Shown one piece after another: positions 24,388 through 33,085 of a stretch of DNA of 64,000 nucleotides. Below the pieces are notes generated by a model. The model had not been told where the DNA came from. It searched no databases and worked only from the letters and a program-made list of their open reading frames with translations. Both the position numbers and the translations under genes were made by a program. The stretch comes from Gemmatimonadales bacterium (lineage in GTDB: Bacteria; Gemmatimonadota; Gemmatimonadetes; Longimicrobiales; Gaopeijiaceae): contig REBS01000096.1 in NCBI GenBank assembly GCA_007692605.1, positions 1-64,000 on the forward strand, given 5' to 3'. Positions within the stretch are counted from its first letter, which is position 1; each line of letters starts with the position of its first letter.

Positions 24388-26312
24388 AGAGGCGCCTCCA
24401 TCGGGCGGGGGTCGTCGACCACCGAGACGATCCCCTCCTCGAGCCAATCGTAGCGGCCCTCCATCGCCCGGCGGGCGACCCCGTAGGCGGTCACGTCGTC
24501 GTTGCGGAAGATGTCGCGGAAGTGATCGCGGATCCGGCGGCGCGCCTGGCGGCAGAAGAGGTCAGCCAGCTCCTCGGGGCTTCGGTCCGACGGATTCTCC
24601 TCGACGAGCATCCGGGCCCGGACGCACGACGCGGTCATCATGAAGGCCTCGGTCCCGATGTCGACGACCCGGCCCAGCACGGCCTGGCGCTTCTCGAGCC
24701 CACCCCCGTGGCGGATCATGCAGTAGAAGATGGTCCGGGCGAGCTTGCGCGAGGTGCGCTCGACGAAGCGCAGGTGCGTTGCCAAAGGCCCGAACTCCGA
24801 GTAGCGGGGCCAGCGGCCCCATCCCATCCACCGGGTCGGGTACCACCAGGCGTAGTGCAGCCCCCCGCGCACGGCGGCCGCGATCCGCCTTCCGGTCGGG
24901 GCCCTCGGGTCGACCATGTCTCCCGCGACCTTCAGGTGGGTGTCGACGGCCTCGCGGGCGATGAACAGCCGCATGATCTCCGAGGAGCCCTCGAAGATCA
25001 GGTTGATCCTCAGGTCCCGCAGCGCCCGCTCGACCGGGATCGGGTTCTCGCCCCGGTCGCGGAGTGAGTCGGCGGTCTCGTATCCCCGTCCCCCCCGGAT
25101 CTGCAGCGCCTCGTTGCCCGCGTCGAAGGCGACCTCGGAGTGCCACATCTTGGCGGCGGCCGCCTCGATCCGGATGTCGAACTGCTTGGAGTCGGACATC
25201 GCCGCCGTCAACTCGGCTCCGGCCTCCATGGCGAAGGTGTCGGCCGCCATCTTCGCCAGCTTCTGCGCGATCGCGTCGTGCTTCCCGATCGCCTGGCCCC
25301 ACTGCACCCGCTCTGCCGCCCACTTCCGCGAGGCCTCGAGCGAGGCCTTTCCGGCCGCCGCGCAGAAGGCGGGCAGCGAGAGCCGCCCGGTGTTGAGGGT
25401 GATCAGCGCGAGCTTCAGGCCCTGCCCCTCACCCCAGATCACGTTGTCGGCGGGGACCTTCACGTTGTCGAAGCGGATCACCCCGTTCGAGAGTCCCCGC
25501 AGCCCCATGAAGTGGCAGTGGTGGACGACCTCGACGCCCTCCCAGTCCGCTTCGACGATGAAGGCGGTGATGGGGCGCTTCGACTTGACCCCCTCGCGCG
25601 GCGGGGTCCGGGCCATGACGACCATGAGCTCGGCGCGCGGACCGTTCGTGCACCACAGCTTCCGGCCGTTCAGGATCCAGTGCGAGCCGTCGTCCGAAAG
25701 CTCGGCATTCGTGGCCAGGTTGGCGGGGTCGGAGCCCACCTCGGCCTCGGTGAGCGCGAAGGCCGACAGGGCGCCCTTTGCGATGCGCGGCAGGTACTTC
25801 TGCTTCTGCTCGTCGGTGCCGAAGAGCGCGAGAGGCTGCGGCACTCCGATCGACTGGTGCGCCGAGAGGAAGGCCCCGGTGGAGGCGCAGCGCGAAGAGA
25901 CGATCGCCAGCGCCCGGTTGTAGGTGACCTGCGAGAGCCCGAGGCCCCCATACTCCTGCGGGATCTTGATCCCGAAGGCGCCGAGCTCCCGGAGTCCGTC
26001 GAGGACCTCGTCGGGCACCCAGCCCTCGCGGTCGATCGCGTCTCCGTCGATCTTCTCCCGGGCGAATTGCGTCAGCTTCTCGAGGAAGGCCTCGCCTCGG
26101 GCGGACTCCTCGGGATCCGGCTTCGGGTGCGGATGGAGCATCTCGAGTCGAAAGCGGCCCTCGAAGAAGGCCCGCATGAAGCTCGCCTTCTCCCACTCCT
26201 TCTCGCGGGCTCCCTCGGCGACATCGCGCGCCTCCTGTTCGGTGGCGTGGCGGGGAGCGGACGAGGACGTCTCGGCCGGCGGGGTCGGGGACGAGGCGGA
26301 CGACTGCGTCAT
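24291..26312 (-). CDS. Acyl-CoA dehydrogenase, long form with C-terminal helical domain
   Basis: 673 residues. The FAD-dependent dehydrogenase core shows the ALTEAEVGSDPAN and RKLWCTNG signatures, RVQWGQAIGKHDAIAQKLA, and NLIFEGSSEIMR, whose first glutamate is the catalytic base position. About 170 further residues form an extra helical domain as in the very-long-chain (ACADVL/ACAD9) group, which suggests long acyl substrates. The first ~45 residues and the last ~35 are low-complexity. It lies 54 bp downstream of a patatin-like lipase gene on the same strand, consistent with fatty-acid release followed by beta-oxidation. Confidence 0.92.
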   Translation of the reverse strand: MTQSSASSPTPPAETSSSAPRHATEQEARDVAEGAREKEWEKASFMRAFFEGRFRLEMLHPHPKPDPEESARGEAFLEKLTQFAREKIDGDAIDREGWVPDEVLDGLRELGAFGIKIPQEYGGLGLSQVTYNRALAIVSSRCASTGAFLSAHQSIGVPQPLALFGTDEQKQKYLPRIAKGALSAFALTEAEVGSDPANLATNAELSDDGSHWILNGRKLWCTNGPRAELMVVMARTPPREGVKSKRPITAFIVEADWEGVEVVHHCHFMGLRGLSNGVIRFDNVKVPADNVIWGEGQGLKLALITLNTGRLSLPAFCAAAGKASLEASRKWAAERVQWGQAIGKHDAIAQKLAKMAADTFAMEAGAELTAAMSDSKQFDIRIEAAAAKMWHSEVAFDAGNEALQIRGGRGYETADSLRDRGENPIPVERALRDLRINLIFEGSSEIMRLFIAREAVDTHLKVAGDMVDPRAPTGRRIAAAVRGGLHYAWWYPTRWMGWGRWPRYSEFGPLATHLRFVERTSRKLARTIFYCMIRHGGGLEKRQAVLGRVVDIGTEAFMMTASCVRARMLVEENPSDRSPEELADLFCRQARRRIRDHFRDIFRNDDVTAYGVARRAMEGRYDWLEEGIVSVVDDPRPMEAPLYPSETSETETAGSDDPESGVGADEEAMASSN

Positions 26313-26366
26313 GGCGCACCTCCGGAACGATGGGGAGAAGCTCGGTTCGAAACCTTGAATAACCTC

Positions 26367-27665
26367 CTAAATATCGAAGATTTCGGTCCGGGGGACCAGT
26401 CCACCACCCGACCCGGAGGGCCTTCCGGGCCGCTCGTGCGCCCCGCGCGGGCGACGGCCTTCGGGTGCCGGGGGTGGCGGTGGGCGGGCGCGATCGGGGT
26501 CCACGAGGGCCTCGATTTCACCCATTCGGCTCTCGGCGTCGCGCCGGCCCACCTCGATCATCCGGCGCAGGTACTCGGGCTGGAAGAGCAGGAAGGAGAG
26601 GAGATCCTGGCTGCGCGCCTCGCGGGTTCCCAGGCCGCGCACCAGGAAGCGGAAGGTGCGGGGCAGTTCGATCTCGAACTCGTTGGCGAGCTGGCCCAGG
26701 TCGACCGAGGGACGCAGCGTCATGATGTCGACGATCCGGTGGGGATCGCGCTCTTCGGGGGGGATGCGCCGGAGAAGATCGTTCATGCGTTCGACCCGCC
26801 AGGCGTCCTGGTCGACCAGGTCCAGGAAGACCGCGTTGAGCATCTGGCCGATCACCTGGGCGGGTGGGGGATAGCCGTCGACGACCGGGCGCTCGGCTTC
26901 GGCGGCGGTGCGATCGAAGCGGGTCGAGATGGCGAGGAGCCGGGTGGCGCCCAGGTGGAGGGCGGGCGAGAGGGGGGCCGAGAGGCGGATGCCTCCATCG
27001 CCGTACCACTGCCCCTCGATCTCGATCGCTGGAAAGAAGAGGGGGATCGACGATGAGGCCAGGATGTGCGCGATCGTCATGCGGGTGCGTCGGGCCTGGC
27101 GCTGGGGGCGCTCCCACTCCTCGATCTCGGGCGAGGTCTGGATCCAGGTGACGGACCGACCGGTGCTGTACGACGAGGTGCTGATCGCGAGGGCTCGCAA
27201 GCGGCCGGACTCGATCTTCTCGTCGATGCCGGGGATGGGGCCGTCGGGGGCGTTCAGCTTCGCCCCCAGAAAGGTGCTGAGGGGGCTGGCGTCCATCAGG
27301 CTCCGCATCTGCGGGGCGCCGATGAGTCCGCCGGAGCCGAGCTGGAGGCCCCAGCGCAGCATGTTCAGGATCAGGGTGCGGGGCTCGACGCGAAAGACCT
27401 GGTCGACGGTTAGATCCCCCCACAGGCGCGCCAGGTCGTCGACGGCCTCTGCGAAGGTGCCGGGGTGCGCGGCCAGGTGAACGGCGTTGATCGCGCCGGC
27501 CGAGACGCCGGTGATGATCGGGAACTCGAGATTGGGGAAGCGCCCGGCCACGGCCTGCAGCATTCCCACCTGGTAGGCGGCGCGGGCGCCTCCCCCTCCC
27601 ATGACCAGCCCCAGCCGGTCCGGAGGGGGCTGCAAGGAGCCCGGGGGTGGAGAGCGTGCGACCAT
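26367..27665 (-). CDS. Patatin-like phospholipase
   Basis: 432 residues from ATG at 27665. The Ser-Asp dyad lipase fold is evident: oxyanion loop GGGGARAAYQ (23-32), nucleophile S55 in GVSAG, and the DGG motif in WYGDGGIRLSAPL. A C-terminal helical part (about 270-400) precedes a proline-rich tail. No signal peptide, so likely cytoplasmic or membrane-associated. Family members hydrolyse acyl chains from glycerolipids. It sits directly upstream of the acyl-CoA dehydrogenase gene, probably as one transcription unit, and is divergent from the amidohydrolase operon. Confidence 0.9.
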   Translation of the reverse strand: MVARSPPPGSLQPPPDRLGLVMGGGGARAAYQVGMLQAVAGRFPNLEFPIITGVSAGAINAVHLAAHPGTFAEAVDDLARLWGDLTVDQVFRVEPRTLILNMLRWGLQLGSGGLIGAPQMRSLMDASPLSTFLGAKLNAPDGPIPGIDEKIESGRLRALAISTSSYSTGRSVTWIQTSPEIEEWERPQRQARRTRMTIAHILASSSIPLFFPAIEIEGQWYGDGGIRLSAPLSPALHLGATRLLAISTRFDRTAAEAERPVVDGYPPPAQVIGQMLNAVFLDLVDQDAWRVERMNDLLRRIPPEERDPHRIVDIMTLRPSVDLGQLANEFEIELPRTFRFLVRGLGTREARSQDLLSFLLFQPEYLRRMIEVGRRDAESRMGEIEALVDPDRARPPPPPAPEGRRPRGAHERPGRPSGSGGGLVPRTEIFDI

Positions 27666-27967
27666 GGTGGGGTTCTCTTGCCTCGGGTTCGGGGAGTCTC
27701 TACTCTCTGACGGCTCCGGGGGCCGAACGGACTCCCGAAGGGGGCCTCCTGCCCGTGGGGGACCGACGGCCTGCGGCGCCATCCCAATTCGGGACCGTTC
27801 GGGACCGTTCGGGACGGTATCGAGGCCGTCTGTTTAACAGTAGGGGGTTCGGGGGTATCAATCCACCTGTTGCCGGTTGCGCGGGGGTGGACCCCTGCCC
27901 GCCGAATCCCGGCCGTCGCATCCGTTCGTTCACACCTGTTCGATCACATCCAGACCCGGTTGAAGCC
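27666..27967. other. 302-base divergent control region between lipase and amidohydrolase operons
   Basis: Holds a 10-bp tandem repeat (27791-27820) and a perfect short palindrome CTGTTTAACAG (27830-27840), listed separately. No clear -10/-35 pair stands out. The side towards the amidohydrolase gene has a series of CCTGTT/CACCTGTT fragments that may be spaced operator half-sites. No gene is visible. Confidence 0.5.
27791..27840. promoter_or_regulatory. Operator-like 10-bp tandem repeat and palindrome
   Basis: GGGACCGTTC is present at 27791-27800 and 27801-27810 and as GGGACGGTAT at 27811-27820, so the units lie on the same face of the helix. The last unit also makes an inverted repeat ACCGT-n5-ACGGT (27804-27818). 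Ten bases further is the palindrome CTGTT-T-AACAG (27830-27840). The position, in a divergent promoter region, suggests a regulator site. Confidence 0.45.
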
Positions 27968-29680
27968 ATGAGAGGTCGATTTTCCCGATGCCGCGCCGTA
28001 TTCCCGGCGCTCCTTGTGCCTGTCCTGTTCCTTGTCGGTCCACCCTCGGCGGTGGCCCAGTACGACGAGGCGCCGCCGCCGGCCGCCTGGGCGTTCGAGA
28101 ACGTGACGGTCGTGCACGCCGACGGTGAGCGGGCGGAGGGGATGACGCTCGTGGTTCGCGGCGGGCTCATCGAGACGCTGGCGGCCGGGGCCGAGGTGCC
28201 CTCCGATGCCCGGCGGATCGAATGGGACGAGGGGGTATTCCATGTCTATCCGGGAATCATCGACGCCCACGGCGATGCCGATCTCTCGCTTCCGACGCCG
28301 GACCGCGACGGGGTGGAGTCGTGGAGCCCGACCCGCGAGGTGCAGTTCTTCACCCCGCACCGGGTGACGGCGGATTTTCTGGCGGCGAAGGGCGAGGGGC
28401 TTGCGGCCCACCGGCGCCGGGGGATGGTCGCTTCGGCGGTCTACCCCGGCCGGGGGATCATGCCCGGCCAGCCATCCCTGATCCTGCACCGGGTCGATGC
28501 CCGCACTCCGAGGGAGCTGGTGCTGCGTCCCTCGATCGGGGTGGCGATGGCGTTCGACGGTGCGCAGGGTGCGTATCCCGGGACGTTGATGGCCCAGCAC
28601 GCCTTCATCCGGCAGAGCGTGCTCGATGCCCGGCACCATGCCACGCGTGCCGAGGCCTTCCGGAGTGACCCCCGGGGACTTCCGATGGCCACGGTCGACG
28701 CCGACATGGAGTGGGTGCAGCGGATGGCCGCCGGGGATGTGCCGGTGCTCTTCCGGGTCGATGGGGCCGAGGACATCCGGCGGGTCTTCGCACTCTCGGA
28801 CGAACTCGGCTTCTCGCCCGTGATCGTGGGTGGAGCGGGGGCGGGTGAGGTCGCCGAAGAGCTGAGGGAGCGCGGGGTTCCGGTGCTGCTCAGCGCCCGG
28901 ATGCCCGAGCCCTCGGACTGGGACCCCGAGGCCGACGAGGACGAGGAGCTCTCGCCCGCGGCCTTCCGGGAGCGGCAGCGGATGGAGCCGATCTTCCGGA
29001 CGCCGGCGCTGCTGGCCGAGCACGGGGTGCCCTTCGCCTTCACCTCCGGTGGACAGGGTGCGGTGGACCTGCTCGCGGGGGTGCGGCGTGCGATCGAGTT
29101 CGGGCTCGAGCCCGCCGACGCGCTGCGTGCGCTGACTGCCTGGCCGGCGGAGTACCTCGAGGTGCCGCAGCTGGCGCGGATCGAAGAGGGGATGGCCGCC
29201 ACCTTCATGGTGACCGATCGCCCCCTGTTCGACGAGGGCGTCTCGGTGAACTGGACCTTCGTGAACGGGCTGGCCGAGAAGGGGAGTGACCCGCGGACCG
29301 CCGCCGAGGCCGCCGAGGCCGCCGAGGACGCCGATGCCGAGCCCGTCGACGCCGATGCGCTCGTCGGCCGGTGGGAGGGGTCGCTGAACGTTCAGGGCCA
29401 GGAGATGCCCGCCGAGCTCACCCTGCGCATGATCGACGGCGAGCTGCGGGGGACCATGGGCGCCGGGCCCGGTCCGAGTGCCGACATCGAGAACGTGAGC
29501 TTCGACGACGGGGCCCTCGGATTCTCGATCGTGCTGCCCGACATGGGCGGGGCGCGGGCGAGCTTCAACGGAAACGTCGTCGGGGATCGGATGACGGGCA
29601 CCGGCAGCATCAACATTCCCGAGGGATCCTTCAACTTCACCTTCGAGTTCCGGCGGACGCCGGCGGGAGACGACCGATGA
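27968..29680 (+). CDS. Secreted amidohydrolase-like protein with degenerate metal site and C-terminal beta domain
   Basis: 570 residues starting at ATG 27968 with a signal peptide cut near AVAQ. The amidohydrolase frame is clear (WAFENVTVVHADGER, then VYPGIIDAHGDADL), but the first metal motif is H101-G-D103 instead of HxH and the late aspartate motif reads FTSGG, so metal binding is probably lost. After an alanine/glutamate-rich linker (AAEAAEAAEDADAE) the last ~110 residues form a separate small beta-rich domain beginning ALVGRWEGSLNV. Its stop overlaps the next gene's start as ATGA. A partner or scaffold role for the following enzyme is my inference. Confidence 0.85.
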   Translation: MRGRFSRCRAVFPALLVPVLFLVGPPSAVAQYDEAPPPAAWAFENVTVVHADGERAEGMTLVVRGGLIETLAAGAEVPSDARRIEWDEGVFHVYPGIIDAHGDADLSLPTPDRDGVESWSPTREVQFFTPHRVTADFLAAKGEGLAAHRRRGMVASAVYPGRGIMPGQPSLILHRVDARTPRELVLRPSIGVAMAFDGAQGAYPGTLMAQHAFIRQSVLDARHHATRAEAFRSDPRGLPMATVDADMEWVQRMAAGDVPVLFRVDGAEDIRRVFALSDELGFSPVIVGGAGAGEVAEELRERGVPVLLSARMPEPSDWDPEADEDEELSPAAFRERQRMEPIFRTPALLAEHGVPFAFTSGGQGAVDLLAGVRRAIEFGLEPADALRALTAWPAEYLEVPQLARIEEGMAATFMVTDRPLFDEGVSVNWTFVNGLAEKGSDPRTAAEAAEAAEDADAEPVDADALVGRWEGSLNVQGQEMPAELTLRMIDGELRGTMGAGPGPSADIENVSFDDGALGFSIVLPDMGGARASFNGNVVGDRMTGTGSINIPEGSFNFTFEFRRTPAGDDR

Positions 29681-32562
29681 AGGCGCGTATGTGCGGAAGC
29701 GTCGTGAGCCTCTTCCTCTTCCTTCTCGTCTGGTCTCCGACGGTCGAGGCGCAGCTGCATCTCCAGATGCCGGCCGACGAGGTCCACTATCCGCAGGGCG
29801 ATCTGTTCATCGAGAACCTCGACACCGTGTGGACCGCGGCGGGAGAGGTACTCGAGAACGTCTCGATCCTGATCCGCGACGGGGTGATCGTCGAGATCGG
29901 GGCCGGGATCGCGGCGCCGTCCGGGGTGCAGATCATCGATGGGACGGGGCGGAGCGCGATTCCCGGGATCGTCGATGAGCACTCCCACACCGCGATGATC
30001 GGGACGAACGAGGGGACGGCGCCGATCGTGCCCGAGGTCCGGGTGCTCGATGCGCTCAACCCGAGCGCCTTCCAGATCTACCAGGCCCTGTCGGGCGGGG
30101 TCACCTCGGCCCGCATCATGCACGGCAGCTCGAACCCCATCGGGGGCCAGAGCGCGATCATCAAGATGCGCTGGCAGATGAACGAGGCCCGGGAGCTTCT
30201 CGTGCCGGGCGCGCCGCGCGCCGTGAAGTTCGCCCTGGGCGAGAACGTGACGCGGATGGCGGCGCAGGCTCGCGGGCCGGCGACCCGGTTCCCCGCCTCC
30301 CGCCCCGGGGTCGAGTCGATCTACGTGCAGGCCTTCACCGCCGCCCAGGAATACCGGGACCTGTGGGATCGCTACGAGGCCGATCCGGGCTCCTTCCGGG
30401 CGCCGCCGCGCCGGGACCTTAGGCTCGAGGCGCTGGTCGACATCATGGAGGACCGGATCCTGATCCACGCCCACTCGTACCGCAACGACGAGATCCTGAT
30501 GCTGATGCGGGTCGCGGAGCGGTTCGGGTTCAAGATCGACGCCTTCACCCACATCCTCGAGGGCTTCCGGATCGCCGACGAGCTGCGGGAGCACGGTGCC
30601 GCCGCCTCGACCTTCTCGGACTGGTGGCAGTACAAGCTCGAGGCGTACGACGCGATCCCGCACAATGCCGCGCTCATGGCCGAGCGGGGCGTGCTGACCG
30701 CCCTGAATTCCGACCTCACCTGGCTGCAGCCCTTCATGACCTGGGAGATCCCGAAGCCGGTCCAGTACGGAGGCGCCTCGCAGGAGGAAGCGCTCCGGAT
30801 GCTGACGCTGAATCCGGCGATCATGCTGGGAATCGAGGATCGGGTGGGGTCGCTCGAGGTGGGCAAGGACGGAGACGTGGTCATCCTGACGGGCGACCCC
30901 TTCAACGCCTTCAGCCGGGTCGAGTACACGGTGATCGACGGGATCGTCTACTACGACTCCAACCGCGAGGTCGAGACCCGCGGCGAGCCGGTGCTGGAGC
31001 TGCCGGAGACCGCGTCGGACCGCTACGTGGCCGAGGCCGACGCGACGCGCACCCTCGGCACGGGCAGTCTGCAGACGGCCGACCTGGCCGAGCTGGACCC
31101 GGTCAACCCGGGGGTGGAGACGGTCGCGCTGGTCGGAGCCACGATCCACCCGGTCTCGCGTGCCTCGTTCGAGGACGGGGTCCTGGTGATGGCCGAGGGG
31201 CGGATCCAGGCCGTGGGGCCGCGCGGGCAGGTCGAGATTCCGAGCGGGGCCCGACAGATCGATGTCTCGGGACAGCATCTGTATCCGGGGATGATCGATC
31301 CGGTCACCTACCTGGGGCTCTTCGAGATCGGGTCGATCTCGCAGGCGTCGGCCGACCGATCCGACATTGGCGACTTCAACCCCCACATCCGGGCGCTGGG
31401 CGCCTATCAGCCGCACGGTCGTGCGCCCTTCGTGGCGCGGGCCCGGGGGATCACCTCGGTGCTGACTGCGCAGACCGGTGGGATCATCCAGGGGATGGGC
31501 TCGGTGGTGGACCTGGGTGGGGACACCTTCGAACGGGCGGCGATCCTGGGCGAAGGAGCACTCATGGTGAATCTGCCCGTGCCCACCAATCCGCCGGGTG
31601 GCGGCAGGGGCGGACGCGGTGGAAACTGGCAGCCCTTCCATGACCACCACCACGAGGGCCGGGACCTGGTCTGGGCGGGGGACGAGTTCTTCCAGGCCGG
31701 AGGGGTGTCGGGGGCGGACCACATGGACCACATGGCGGGAGGGGCCGGGCACGCGCACGGCGCGGAGCCGGCCGGTGCGACCTCCTTCGACGCCTGGACC
31801 CGGCAGACCCGGCAGTCGCGCAACGACGGGCCGCAGCCGGCGCTCGACGGTGAGAACATGAAGCGCTTCACCGCCTTCCTGGACCGCGCCCGGGAGTACC
31901 GCGAGGCGGGGACGCTGGCGCGGCCGGCCGATCACCCCTTCGAGGCGAACCTGTGGAGTGGGGACCGGGCGGTGCTCGAGTCGATGCTCCCCGTGCTCGC
32001 GGGCGAGATCCCGGTCTTCTTCCGGGCGGACTCGGAGTGGCAGATCCGGCACCTCTTCCTTCTGCTCGACGAGTACCCGGAGCTGCAGGGCGTGCTGGTC
32101 GGCGGGGCCGAGGCGCACCGGCTGGCCGACGACATCGCGGCGCGGGACCTGCCCGTGATCCTGACGCGGACCCGGCGTCCGACACCGGATCGCGACGATT
32201 CGGTGCTGGCGATCTTCCGGGCGGCGAACATCCTGCACGAGGCCGGCGTCCGGATCGCCTTTGCGACCGACGAGTCCGCCGATGTGCGGAACCTGCCGGA
32301 GCATGTGGCCGTGGCGGTCTCGCACGGGCTCCCGGCCGAGGTGGGTCTGCAGGGCGTGACGATGCGCCCGGCCGAGTTTCTGGGCTTGGGCGACCAGATG
32401 GGGGCGCTCGATGCGGGGATGAGGGCCGATGTGGTCGTCACCGACGGCCATATCCTGCAGCCGCTGACCCGTATCGAGACCATGTTCATCGCGGGGGCCC
32501 AGGTCGATCCGCGGGACAACGATCACGACCGCGCCTACGAGAAGTTCCGGGATCGCGACTGA
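29677..32562 (+). CDS. Secreted tandem amidohydrolase: active N-terminal unit, degenerate C-terminal unit
   Basis: 961 residues with a signal peptide (cut near VEAQ). Unit 1 (about 45-440) has intact metal ligands: H102 and H104 in DEHSH, H264/H266 in LIHAHSY and a further histidine in AFTHILEG, as in imidazolonepropionase-like amidohydrolases. Unit 2 (about 455-950) repeats the fold but reads IDPVTYLG where HxH should stand, so it is likely inactive. A histidine-rich stretch lies in unit 2 (about 654-695). The gene is coupled to the upstream amidohydrolase-like gene. The substrate is unknown; cyclic amides or peptides are typical for the superfamily. Confidence 0.88.
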   Translation: MKARMCGSVVSLFLFLLVWSPTVEAQLHLQMPADEVHYPQGDLFIENLDTVWTAAGEVLENVSILIRDGVIVEIGAGIAAPSGVQIIDGTGRSAIPGIVDEHSHTAMIGTNEGTAPIVPEVRVLDALNPSAFQIYQALSGGVTSARIMHGSSNPIGGQSAIIKMRWQMNEARELLVPGAPRAVKFALGENVTRMAAQARGPATRFPASRPGVESIYVQAFTAAQEYRDLWDRYEADPGSFRAPPRRDLRLEALVDIMEDRILIHAHSYRNDEILMLMRVAERFGFKIDAFTHILEGFRIADELREHGAAASTFSDWWQYKLEAYDAIPHNAALMAERGVLTALNSDLTWLQPFMTWEIPKPVQYGGASQEEALRMLTLNPAIMLGIEDRVGSLEVGKDGDVVILTGDPFNAFSRVEYTVIDGIVYYDSNREVETRGEPVLELPETASDRYVAEADATRTLGTGSLQTADLAELDPVNPGVETVALVGATIHPVSRASFEDGVLVMAEGRIQAVGPRGQVEIPSGARQIDVSGQHLYPGMIDPVTYLGLFEIGSISQASADRSDIGDFNPHIRALGAYQPHGRAPFVARARGITSVLTAQTGGIIQGMGSVVDLGGDTFERAAILGEGALMVNLPVPTNPPGGGRGGRGGNWQPFHDHHHEGRDLVWAGDEFFQAGGVSGADHMDHMAGGAGHAHGAEPAGATSFDAWTRQTRQSRNDGPQPALDGENMKRFTAFLDRAREYREAGTLARPADHPFEANLWSGDRAVLESMLPVLAGEIPVFFRADSEWQIRHLFLLLDEYPELQGVLVGGAEAHRLADDIAARDLPVILTRTRRPTPDRDDSVLAIFRAANILHEAGVRIAFATDESADVRNLPEHVAVAVSHGLPAEVGLQGVTMRPAEFLGLGDQMGALDAGMRADVVVTDGHILQPLTRIETMFIAGAQVDPRDNDHDRAYEKFRDRD

Positions 32563-32583
32563 TCTTCGCTTGTGACATATTAC

Positions 32584-32625
32584 GAGGGTCCCCCCTCCCG
32601 CACGGTGCGGTGAGGGGGGACCCTC
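32584..32625. terminator. Strong bidirectional terminator hairpin
   Basis: GAGGGTCCCCCCTC (32584-32597) and GAGGGGGGACCCTC (32612-32625) are perfect 14-bp arms. The inside also pairs (CCGCA-CGG-TGCGG), giving a ~19-bp stem with one bulged T. It sits between the convergent stops at 32562 and 32667, preceded by an AT-rich patch (GACATATTAC) and followed by GATCCTTT, so it can serve both directions. Confidence 0.8.
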
Positions 32626-32666
32626 GATCCTTTGGGTCGGGCGGTGGGGCCGGGCGGTCCCGCGGG

Positions 32667-33074
32667 TCAGAACCCCCGGGTTTCGAAGAGTCCGATCCCC
32701 ATGGTCCGGATTCCGAGCCAGATCAGGAGCATGGCAAGGACGATCGTGACCAGGTGCGGCAGGAAGGTGCGCTGTTCGGGGGCACGCCGTCGGAACACCG
32801 AGAGGGGGATCTGGACGGCGGCCGCGGCGGCCAGCATGAGTCCCATGTGTCCGATCAGGTGCGTGCCGAACCGGTCGGCCGAGACCAGAAGGATGAAGCC
32901 GAGGAGCACCTGAAGATGGAGCAGGCCCGCGAAGGCGGTGGCGGTGATCCGCATCGGTTTGTCGTAGTCGCGGCGGGTGACGACGCCGTAGAGGGCATAG
33001 AGGAGAGCGACGATTCCGGCCAGGATGACGAGGTAGCGAAGGCCGGAATGGGCGTGCAGGAGTCCGGTATACAT
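32667..33074 (-). CDS. Small conserved-type membrane protein, four helices
   Basis: 135 residues with four hydrophobic segments. The N-terminus reads MYTGLLHAHSGLRYLVILAG with histidines that could face a cofactor, then HLQVLLGFILLV and HLIGHMGLML. The repeated histidines inside helices recall cytochrome-b-like or haem-handling membrane proteins, but there is no proof of haem binding. Start at ATG 33074, 11 bp from the divergent pabB start, so the two genes share a very short control region. Confidence 0.75.
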   Translation of the reverse strand: MYTGLLHAHSGLRYLVILAGIVALLYALYGVVTRRDYDKPMRITATAFAGLLHLQVLLGFILLVSADRFGTHLIGHMGLMLAAAAAVQIPLSVFRRRAPEQRTFLPHLVTIVLAMLLIWLGIRTMGIGLFETRGF

Positions 33075-33085
33075 GGCGTCTGGGA

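Noticed and set aside
32584-32625. The 14-bp inverted repeat as a possible transposon end or recombination site.
   Set aside because: Its place between two convergent stops and its short loop fit a bidirectional terminator better.
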